Source: Reticulascus tulasneorum
Lineage: Eukaryota; Ascomycota; Sordariomycetes; Glomerellales; Reticulascaceae
Reading direction: 5' to 3'
Assembly: GCA_001557505.1 (NCBI GenBank)
Contig: LSAX01000004.1
Location: forward strand, 4,092,001 to 4,156,000
Length of the DNA: 64,000 nt
Shown here: piece by piece, positions 56,047 through 64,000 of the stretch
Layout: every line of letters begins with the position of its first letter
Numbering within the stretch: position 1 is the first letter of the stretch
The notes under the pieces: generated by a model
Told to the model about the DNA's origin: nothing
The model's database searches: none
Seen by the model: only the letters and a program-made list of their open reading frames with translations
Translations under genes and position numbers: made by a program

Positions 56047-59032
56047 TCAATATTCTATGAGGGTGGAAACGTGGAAGATAGCATCGATATACAGCCGGTT
56101 CTCAACCATGCAAGCCACGCCGGGTTTGATCTTGAACATTCCGTTGGGCCCAATATGAAACTCCAGACCGCCAACTTTGACCTTCACTTTGCCCGCCGCC
56201 AACGAGCAGATGCGTATCTTGCCCTCTTCCGCACTCCATTTGTTCGAGCCGCCTGGTCTGATGACTAAAACATTGAAACTTACGTCACTGGAAATCGGGA
56301 CAGACTGGCTAACTGTGAGGTAGGAGTTTGAGAATGCCACATCTATAAGGGGTTAGCTTGTCACAATTAATGTGTTTGTAACCAAACACTCGGTCTGAAT
56401 ACGTACTCTCTGCCGCTGGTCCGGAATCTTCTCGAATCCGGCCAGGAGCAACCTCCCAATCTTCCATCTCGTACACGCTCGCTGGCATCACGTTCCCAGC
56501 TATAAAAGACACACTGGCCGGCGTACTCATTTGCTCCGGGGCGCCCTTTATGGTCGAATCCGCCAAGGATGCCGCCACAGGTCTCGGCGGCGTGGGTGGG
56601 CTGATAAATTGGCTCTCGCGGCTCATATCACAGGCGGGAGATGCTCTACTGCTAGGAAGGAAGGAGCACATGTTTTTCTGCCTTTGAATGGCACTACGGA
56701 ACCAACAGGAACCACATGTACCGTTGAGCAGCTCCTTGAGATTGTCTGGTGCTGCTGCGGGGAGCACGATACATTTGTCAAAAGGCGCAACGGTTGTTCG
56801 ACATGCGAGGCAATTCTTACGGCTGACATCGCCTGTAAGACATAACAGCAGCGCAGCAAATGTATTGTGACTTGGCTGAGACCCAGTGTAGCGTAGCTTC
56901 CAAGCTCGTGGTAGAGTTCGCACTCTGGGTAGCTGAAGTAGTTCGCGTATATCAGGCCGATCTGGTATGGCGAACGCGGGACTCAGAAACGTCCTGATGT
57001 ACGTGCTGAGATCCGAGCTGTTGAGGATGGAACTCGTGGATGAAGACCGAGATGGCGACACCCCCCGTAAACTTCTTCTCTCTCGGGTTTCCGTTGGAAC
57101 AGGTGACCTGCTTGTTGATTGATGTGGGGCGGGAACAGGAGCACTCGACGCTTCAGCCTTGAGGTTGAACATTGCGAACGATTTTGAATGAACCGGTGGA
57201 CATGGGTCCGGCATGGGCGGCTCGTTTGGATCCAAGGGGTTAGTGGAGACCACGATAGGAGGGCTTTTTATGGTACGGCTCCCGTATGGGCCAATCCTTG
57301 AAAGAGTGCCGTCGAGATTATCATTGAACATGGTTCTTTGATGTTTTTGCTGCGAGCATGCTTAGCTTCAAACAAACGGTCTTGGGTGAATAACAGTGCT
57401 TACCCCGAAGTGTGCACCAATGGCCACAACAGTGGTGAATAACCTGCGGCAATCCCGAACTGGACAAACCCAGGGGAGTCTTGAATCGTGATACAATTTG
57501 TACGCCGAAGGTAGGAGCGCCCCGCATGCAGACTGCAATACATGATCTGGGCCTGCCAGCACATGGTATGTCAGCTTCTTCGTCCAGGGAACAAGTTACA
57601 AGACCAAAATCCCGTGGTTTGAGACTGTACAATCGGACAGCGAGATTAGGAAACAAAGCATACCACGCCATAATGTATAGAGCCGATCCTTTGTAATTGT
57701 CGAAGTGATTGGTCTTCCAGGGTCGGGCGTTCCATGAGAGCTGCTTGAGCTTTTAATAGAGGCTCTTCGAGGCATGTTTGGTGACTCTTTGAGGTTCACA
57801 ATCTTATCTTGGCTTTTCGAGATGATACTTTGATCATCAGATTCAGTTCTATCTTGGTCTTCTTCAGTGTCCAATCCCAAATTCGCATCCTCTGACGAGG
57901 AAGGAACGGGCCTCAGCGCCCTAGTAATCGGAACGACCGTTGGCCGTGCCCGCGACGCCGGTAGAGAGGGTTTGGACGTGCTCGACATGCCATTGTGGAG
58001 AGTCTTTGGAGTCGATGTCTCTGATCGCTTCGTCATTCCGCTATTAATGGCCTTTACTGCATCCATCAAATCCTGTTCAGTTAAGAGTTTACCTTTTTGT
58101 AATATTTCCGCGGCATTAGAGAGCGAAGGATGCCTTATCCCAAGAAAAGAATCAGAGGATGAGAGGATTCCGGCGAGCGGCTGCTCAATCTGCCGGCGTT
58201 TGCCATCTCGCATTTCTGCATGTAAATCATCTGACGGCGAGCGCTTTCTCTCCCTATCAGAAGTCGCATGCATGTCTGATGTGAATGTTGTTAGGAAGCG
58301 CGCGCAATAGCACAACAAGGGCCGCATACCTATCGATATCGCCTCAGCCATTCTCTTTTGAGGGGCTGTCGTTGCCTCTGTTGAAGTGTGCGGCGCCGGG
58401 ATGCGACTACCACTTTGCCGGGGCTTGCGGCTTTTCATTTCCTCAGCGTACGATACACCTTGTTCCATAAGGGGCGCATGCCCTGGGTGACCGAACAATT
58501 CATCTGATTCCCTTTCCTCCCAAGATCGCTGTAACTGTAAGATCTTGGAACTAGATGAAAGGCTTGGCTGGGCAGGGTCTGTCTTCTTCTGTTGCTGTTG
58601 ATCCCACAATCGCTGTCCAGAACCACGATCTCGCGGAATGTCACTGACAATTCGTGCAGGCTCAGGGCTCACAGACCCAGATACATGCGCATCAGCGACA
58701 AGCAGCAAATCGCCGTGCTGCTGTTGATTTTGTTTCGGATGCTCTCTGAAAGGTGATGAGACAGTTCGTCTCGCGGCATTGAGAGTGGTAGAAGTGGTCT
58801 TGATCAAAGAAGTCGCCCATGGTGGTGGGTTAGTCCGTTTCATTTTCATGACGGGCTTTGTCTTCTCCATCTCACTTCCATTTTCGGACTCGGTTCCATT
58901 GTCCGTAGAAGCTGAGGAAGGGGAGTTGTATCCGTCCTCGTCTAGAGAAGCGGATATTCCTTCATCACTCGCTGGTGCTGATCCAGCGGGTAAAAGACCA
59001 AGCAAGTTTGGTAGGTGGTTCCGAGGCGGCAT
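56047..59032 (-). CDS. Nuclear-type protein: C2H2 finger, DUF3716-like Cys cluster, cupin-like C-terminus
   Basis: Exons read as 59032-58330, 58275-57664, 57552-57404, 57349-56407 and 56342-56047, giving 900 residues. The first 430 or so residues are disordered and Ser/Pro/Lys/Gln-rich. A C2H2-type finger follows, spanning the third intron: WVCPVRDCRRLFTTVVAIGA then HFGQKHQR (C-x4-C, H-x4-H). A DUF3716-like cysteine cluster comes later: CLTGDVSRKNCLAC, then PFDKCIVLPAA, then NGTCGSCWFRSAI and MCSF. The last 95 residues read as a small cupin beta-barrel (FNVLVIRPGGSNKW, AAGKVKVKVGGLEFHIG, GMFKIKPGVACMVEN), similar in layout to the dimerising C-terminus of CENP-C/Mif2. The 54-nt intron at 58276-58329 is stop-free and in frame, so its removal is inferred from GTATGC, CTAAC and CATCAG signals. 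The 111-nt intron at 57553-57663 was chosen to keep the finger in frame. Chromatin or DNA binding is inference. Confidence 0.7.
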
Positions 59033-59950
59033 GGCCTTCCCTATTTCTGATTCGATTGCGCCTCAGGGCCTGGTTGGCGGAACACGAGATTCATTAGATG
59101 TCAGAAGCAAAACCCGATTCTTTGCGCTCATGCGGAAAGCCGAAGGCGAGCTTGTAAACAGTTGCTGCAGCCCCAAGGGAGAGAGTGATAGACATTCTCC
59201 AGCTTGGTGGGTGAAATTCGAGTAAATTCTAGGCGTCGCGCGGATTGAGGGTCGTTTCGAGCTTGGAAGTGTTCCGCAGCAGCCCCGAAGTGAGTGTCCA
59301 CCTTCGGGCGGGAGACGCGCTGTGACGCGACCACCCTGAGAGGTATTGGTCGCGGCAGTTTCAGACGGAGCCTCATATGTACCAACTGTGACCTCACCTC
59401 TCCTCTTTAACATGTACTTCTAGCGTTTAAAGACCCTTTGGCCAGGCCGAGAGACCAGTTATGTTCGATTCAATTCTGTTTGCTGTTGATCCCTGGCTTT
59501 CAACAAGTGCCACAAACAAGTGCCTTGTGTACGTGGCATCTGGGTTGTGGCATTCATTGCCGTGCCTTCTTCACACTCAAGTCATCCTCACTGCCCGGGG
59601 TTGTAAGCCAAACCACCCGCAATGACTCTAGGAATATCGTATTCAAACCTATTCCATCCCTCCTCCAGAGCATAGAAACGCGACCAATGCTTGTAGCTCT
59701 AGCTACCGCCTGGAAGAGCCTGCTGCGGAGGAGGAGGAGGGCTCACCCTTGCTGCAAGGTCGGCGAAGAACGCTGCTCGCTTTTGCACTGTACCTGCGAG
59801 ATCGGTGGGAGAAACAAAAATATCGGCTAAGTCTATCATAGGACAGTGTTAGGTATGGTACATTGAATTCTACAGGTGATGTGCCATCCCAAGACACAAC
59901 TGGCCGAGCCCAATCCAGGCCAGGCTTATTCGGCGCAGTAGCATTCCACC
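59033..59950. other. Intergenic region with an unexplained minus-strand coding-like segment
   Basis: 918 bp between two minus-strand genes. Bases 59699-59830 (minus) read as 43 residues ending at a stop (ADIFVSPTDLAGTVQKRAAF, then a Pro run). They are preceded by a good splice acceptor (CTAACACT...GATAG). A GTAAGG donor sits at the bL27m stop. See findings. ORFs at 59063-59413 and 59128-59397 may be 5' UTR of the large gene. Confidence 0.4.
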
Positions 59951-60920
59951 TTACCGTTTCCACGACGGCTGGCTAGCTGCTACTTTTTGAGCCTTCAACT
60001 TCTTCTTCGCAGTCTTTTCCCGCTGCTTAGCCTGCTGCTGCTGCATCTTCTTCGCCCGGGCAGCTATGGTCCACTCATCCAACACCTGATCCTTCATTCG
60101 TTCTGCTGCCTTTCTTTGTCCCGCTAGGTTCCTTTCCTGCGACCACCGACGCTGCCTAAATCGCGATCTGCGGCTTCGATATTGATACTTAGACTTGGTG
60201 ATCAGTTGGCCGATCTGCCAGTTGTCCTCCCGGTACGAGTAGTCCTTTCTCAGCTTTAGCACGCGAGGTGCGAGAGTAACGCCTTTGATGAATTTGTTGG
60301 TAGGCCGGACGACTTGCAACGGGATACCGGAAGCAGAGACCTCGGAGACCGGTGCCCGCGGCTTGATGGTGTTGACCGACATGTTGAGCTTGCGTTTGCG
60401 TTCGGCATGGCGAGGGTAGGGTAGGGTATCTTCTTTGCGGAAGGTCACGCCAATGTATTTCCTGTCGGGATGTCGAGCGGGATCGCGGTAGTACTTCACG
60501 TATCCACTTGCCATTGAATGAATGGTGTGGTCACGCCCCATGATGCAGTTTTCGCCTGGCCACCACAATGTGCCTCGTTGCTTGAAGAGGATGTTGCCCG
60601 GAATGACATATTGATCTGAGCAGCCACGGCGTTAGCAATTGTCCGCCTAGCTTTACCCTAGCGGAATTGAGAGCCTTCATACCACCAGTGCGCTTTGCCC
60701 CTAATTTCTTTGGAATTGTCCTCTTAGGTTTCAACTTGTATGCACCCTGAGACTTGGTCGAGGCATATCGGCGACCAGCGATGAAAGGAATTGCCGTGTC
60801 AAGGCTCAGTCGCGATGCGCACTGCTGGAATGATGGTATAGCAGCCCTCCAGATCCCTGCTGCTGCTGCCCGCAAAGGGTTCTGCAGTTGGATCAGACGC
60901 ATACGTGCGGTGAGGCTCAT
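59951..60920 (-). CDS. MRP7: Mitochondrial ribosomal protein bL27m
   Basis: Large-subunit mitoribosomal protein near the peptidyl-transferase centre. Exons 60920-60683 and 60615-59951, with a 67-nt intron, give 300 residues. An Arg/Ala-rich presequence (MSLTARMRLIQLQNPLRAAA) is cleaved before the mature start near RRYASTKSQGAY. The bL27 core follows: KPKRTIPKKLGAKRTGGDQY, then VIPGNILFKQRGTLWWPGENC and GRDHTIHSMASGYVKYYRDP, with KYIGVTFRKEDTLPYPRH. The long basic C-terminal extension (KYQYRSRRSRFRQRRWSQER, then KKMQQQQAKQREKTAKKKLK) is typical of fungal mitoribosomal bL27. The stop TAA overlaps a good GTAAGG donor, so an alternative last exon is possible. It is divergent from LCL2 with a 250-bp shared promoter. 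Confident. Confidence 0.92.
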
Positions 60921-61170
60921 TTATTGTCGCGGCGGCGCCCATCAGATGGTGATGAATCCGGTTACTTGGGTCCAGTTTCATTTTAGCTCGGGAGGGAGCT
61001 GGCAATTGAGCTTTTCTGGCTTAGTCATCCTCGGCGATAACGATAAGAACTTGACTTCTGGACAGCAATGCGTCTTCCGAACACATCTATCGCTCAGCTT
61101 TGATCCGTCTAATCTAGGTATCCTGATATTTACTTTCAAGTTTCCAACTTGAACCTCGTTTGTGAATGCA

Positions 61171-61578
61171 ATGCGTTCTTTTGCTTCTCTCCCGCTTGTT
61201 CTTTTCGCCCTCATCAGCGCCGCTGAAGCGCAATTCGGCTTCTTCGAGCAGATGTTTGGTGGCCAGCAACAGCAACAGCAACCTCAAAATGTACCAAGCG
61301 ATTCGACCGGCTACCGCAACCAATACGAAAGATGTAGATGAGAACCTCAAAAGATTTCCAGGGATAAGTCGCTAATACTGATAGCTTACTGCGAACACTA
61401 TCTCTGCCCGGACACACTAGCCTGCGTCCACTACCCACATCACTGCCCGTGTCCTTGGCCGTCGAACGAGGATAAATTCGAGTTGACAGAGGGAAACCGA
61501 ATCTGCGCATCTAAGGGCGGCTTTGCAGTAGGCGAAGCGGCGCGGAAGGTTGAGTTGGCGCGGAAGGGCATGTTGTAA
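61171..61578 (+). CDS. LCL2: Long chronological lifespan protein 2 homologue
   Basis: Small secretory-pathway protein linked in yeast to ER-associated degradation and lifespan. Exons 61171-61333 and 61385-61578, with a 51-nt intron, give 118 residues. A signal peptide spans about 1-22 ([20 protein letters not shown]), followed by [11 protein letters not shown] and a Gln run. The family core continues as [20 protein letters not shown], then [20 protein letters not shown] with its conserved cysteines. It ends with [11 protein letters not shown] and [13 protein letters not shown]. The junction Y-E-R-S-Y-C matches the family only if the intron starts at GTAGAT, which fixes the splice choice. Length fits fungal Lcl2 (about 120). 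Confident. Confidence 0.92.
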
Positions 61579-61969
61579 TGCTTTGAACAACCGAGGGCGA
61601 TGTTCGCTACGAGGCGGACGGGGAGGCAGGGATATAGACAGTAGAAAGGTATTGAAGGGCGGAAGCCTGCAGTTTGCAAAGATGCATATGGGTCTAGTAC
61701 AATGAGAGAGCTGGTAGAAAGAAATCAAAAGGCCAAACCAAGCGTTCCTATGCTTTAACGACCTGTGGGGCCAATATTCATCTTGGTTCGCATGATATGC
61801 AAGGGCAAACATGATCTCGAATTCCAAAACGCCAATTGGAGATACCATCTCACCCAGAACTCCTCCCATACGTTGCAGCGTAATGCCGTTGCCGGTTGCG
61901 GTTCTCAAGCCCAAAGCGTGCAAAGTTCAGTATAAGAAAATGCAAGTCCTGATGCCTCCGTCTCTCCCA
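61579..61969. other. Convergent intergenic spacer
   Basis: 391 bp between the convergent stops of LCL2 and GLC8. Nothing seen. Confidence 0.55.
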
Positions 61970-62888
61970 TCAAGCTCGACCATTTGTCGCCTGATCTTGA
62001 CGAGGTACTGGCGGAACACGGTCTTCATCGTCCTCCTCCTCATCAGGCAGCTCCTCCGGGTGGCCCAGTAGATGGGCAACGTCCTTCATTTCGTAATGTT
62101 TCTTGCGCAACTCCTCGAAACGACGGTGCTTCTCCCTCTCTTCCGGCGAGAGGCCAGCCAGCTCGTCATCATCATAACTGCTACCCGCATCATCAACATG
62201 AACAACCTTTTCTTTCTGCGCTTGCGCGAACTCGCCCTCCGGGACAGCCTCCTCCGGCTCGCCAAGCGACAAACCTGGAATGTCGTCTTCGCCGGCAGCA
62301 CCAGTACCAGCCTTGCGGCGCTTCTTCCCGCCCGCAAGACCGCCTTCTTCCATCTCTTCATCAACGTCGCTGGGATCCTCGTTCGGATCGTAATGCTTTG
62401 CGTATGGCGTCTTGGGCTCAGTGATCTTCATGGTCGAGGTGCGATCTTGTTCCGTCAGGTAGAGATTTGCTTCGTCCCATTTGAGGCGCTGGGAGGTCTC
62501 TTCCAAGTCTTCGTCGGGATGATGCGAAGGGGTGCGACTGGATTGGCGGCGCGAACCTCCCGGTCGGGCGGATGAGGATGAGCGACGATGGCCAGCGTTA
62601 TATTGGGTGTTGACGAATGTCAGTTCCTTCTCGGACAAGGGCTTCTCGTCCTCGGGAGAAGCGGGTGGAGACTTCAAGAAGGAGTTCTTCAGAATACCTG
62701 CGAAGGAACGTGATGTTAGCTTTGATTCGGGCTGTCCGACTCGGGGCCATAGGTATCGCCGTTGGAAGAGGGAGGAGCCACAGCCACCAGGGTTAATAGT
62801 AGAGGTAGCTGGACGTACCCTTTGGACGCTGGGCATTCTGTCCCGCAGGAGAATGCGGAGACGGGCTGTGTTCCACGACAGCAGCCAT
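61970..62888 (-). CDS. GLC8: Protein phosphatase 1 regulator Glc8 / inhibitor-2
   Basis: Intrinsically disordered regulator that binds and modulates protein phosphatase 1 (yeast Glc7). Exons 62888-62819 and 62697-61970, with a 121-nt intron, give 265 residues from MAAVVEHSPSPHSPAGQ. The intron splits the PP1-docking motif KGILKNS at residue 23, which confirms the join. The second docking block is RLKWDEANLYLTEQDRTSTM followed by KITEPKTPYAKHYD; the PxTP site matches the GSK3-type phosphorylation site of inhibitor-2. The third block is RRFEELRKKHYEMKDVAHLL, matching the HYNE-type helix. Between them are long acidic stretches (DPSDVDEEMEEGG, SSYDDDELAG). All three PP1 contact regions are present and in the usual order. 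Confident. Confidence 0.93.
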
Positions 62889-64000
62889 TTTGATTTCGTA
62901 GTTGGGTCGGTGGTCGTAGAGGCAGCTTGAAGGTGGGATGGGTTGGTTGCGAGGAAGATGAGGGGAGGCTTTCCTTTCGTGGGCAGGTTGTTAGAAGGGA
63001 GGAATAGCGGGGTCTCGTGATGCTTGGTGGAAATGGTTTATGACCGTTGAGCGGGGTCTTTTGAGCTCCACAGGTGCGATGTGAGGTTAAGTCAACCAAC
63101 GCGTGATGATAGATAAGAGCGCCAGAAGTGTGAGAAGCTAGCGGGGGGAGGGGTCGACAATTGTGTTGCGAACAAAGCAGCTCCGGGGGTGACGTCTGTG
63201 TCTTAATATGGACTCGTGATGTGTACCGCAATGGAGAATGACAAGAAGCTCGTGAACGCCGGCTGGAAGATTGCCTGACACATTTAGCATGGGACTGGTT
63301 CCGGCTACCTACCTTTGGCACAGTGGGGCCTTGGGCAGTAACAGCGGAAGCGGAGACGTTTACAGCGCCATGTCCGACAAGTTGTGGGGCCGAAATCAGG
63401 TGTCACCGCCCTGGAATGCTGCCTTAAGCTACCTACGCCAGAAGGCCTTTCGCCCAGGAAAGGTACCAACTACATCCTTTCGTTGTGGAACGCCTCGCCT
63501 GCCCGCAAGCAATTGACACATAAATGTTTCGGTACAGATTAGTTGCGCCCCCATTTTCCACATGTTTCCGCATGTGAGATGCGAACTCGTGAGGGGAGGA
63601 CGGTGACTCTCAACTCAAGCACTGTGATGACTGATGTCATCCGGCATACGGTTCGACACCCAATGTACCTTACCCTTGTGCCGTCCACTTTTCTTCCATT
63701 TTGCTGAGCAAATGGCAGCCTTCCTATCATCCTTCATTCAAACAAGCATTTGCTGCCGGCAGCCATGCTTGCAGTTCCCTCCAGCATATAGAGAAGCGCA
63801 AGACACAACATCCGCTGCATTCTTCTCCCAGAGGAAACAGTCTGTAATTCATCGTCCTGTGATGTCGTGTGTAATTATTGGGGGAATCACTGTCAGGGTC
63901 TACTAGGTAGCCAGGCCGCCATACTGAACGCTACAGCTCAAGTCATCTGAGATTTGTGATTTCTGATTGAGTACTTTTATAGTTGGCGGACTCGATGCCC
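62889..64000. other. Upstream region to window end
   Basis: 1.1 kb upstream of GLC8, running to the window edge. A minus-strand frame at 62716-63321 runs through the GLC8 intron and leader and is not a gene. Nothing else supported. Confidence 0.5.

Noticed and set aside
62716..63321. 201-codon minus-strand ORF overlapping GLC8
   Set aside because: Runs through the GLC8 first exon and intron in another frame. The spliced inhibitor-2 model with an intact KGILKNS motif is clearly correct.

Overview
The window is nuclear DNA from a filamentous ascomycete (Pezizomycotina), most likely an Aspergillus/Penicillium-type Eurotiomycete. Genes are broken by short GT-AG introns of about 48-120 nt with CTAAC-like branch points. 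Several genes are fungus-restricted (RTT109, OPI1, UGO1, LCL2, WSC-domain proteins, 2EXR proteins, a DUF3716-like Cys-rich protein). Gene spacing is compact and there are no operons. The order-level assignment is inference.

Layout. 0-2.3 kb: a cytosolic-type glutamyl-tRNA synthetase, probably lacking its first exon in this window. 2.3-5.0 kb: gene-poor DNA with a possible decayed minus-strand coding region. 5.0-5.9 kb: a secreted GH45 endoglucanase-like protein. 7.1-8.3 kb: a WSC-domain membrane sensor-like protein. 9.0-12.7 kb: mitochondrial and nucleolar housekeeping genes (UGO1, the adrenodoxin-type ferredoxin YAH1, RRP15). 13.5-15.5 kb: a secreted GMC oxidoreductase. 15.5-21.0 kb: the largest gene desert. 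21.0-22.4 kb: a WSC-domain, probably GPI-anchored protein with a CKGDDCD repeat array. 23.6-30.7 kb: two 2EXR-domain paralogues on the plus strand, flanking a 1020-residue minus-strand membrane protein built on a roughly 74-residue repeat. 30.8-34.0 kb: mitoribosomal mL57 and RTT109, divergently arranged. 34.8-42.7 kb: a Cys-rich membrane protein, a small conserved-looking protein, a D-2-hydroxyacid dehydrogenase and a polytopic membrane protein. 42.7-48.7 kb: OPI1 and the AP-1 mu subunit, separated by a 2.5 kb spacer holding a G16 and a C19 run. 50-54.5 kb: an unknown protein and an RKM4-type SET methyltransferase. 55-59 kb: a small Cys-rich protein and a large nuclear-type protein with a C2H2 finger, a DUF3716-like Cys cluster and a cupin-like C-terminus. 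59.9-62.9 kb: mitoribosomal bL27, LCL2 and the PP1 regulator GLC8 (inhibitor-2).

Most genes are unrelated housekeeping functions. Recurring themes are the cell surface (two WSC proteins, a Cys-rich membrane protein, GH45, GMC oxidase) and mitochondria (UGO1, YAH1, mL57, bL27m). I see no classical secondary-metabolite cluster, CRISPR array, intact transposon or rRNA/tRNA gene. The most unusual local system is the 2EXR / repeat membrane protein / 2EXR block at 23.6-30.7 kb. All exon joins were worked out by reading splice signals, reading phase and family motifs by eye. No alignment or transcript data were available.
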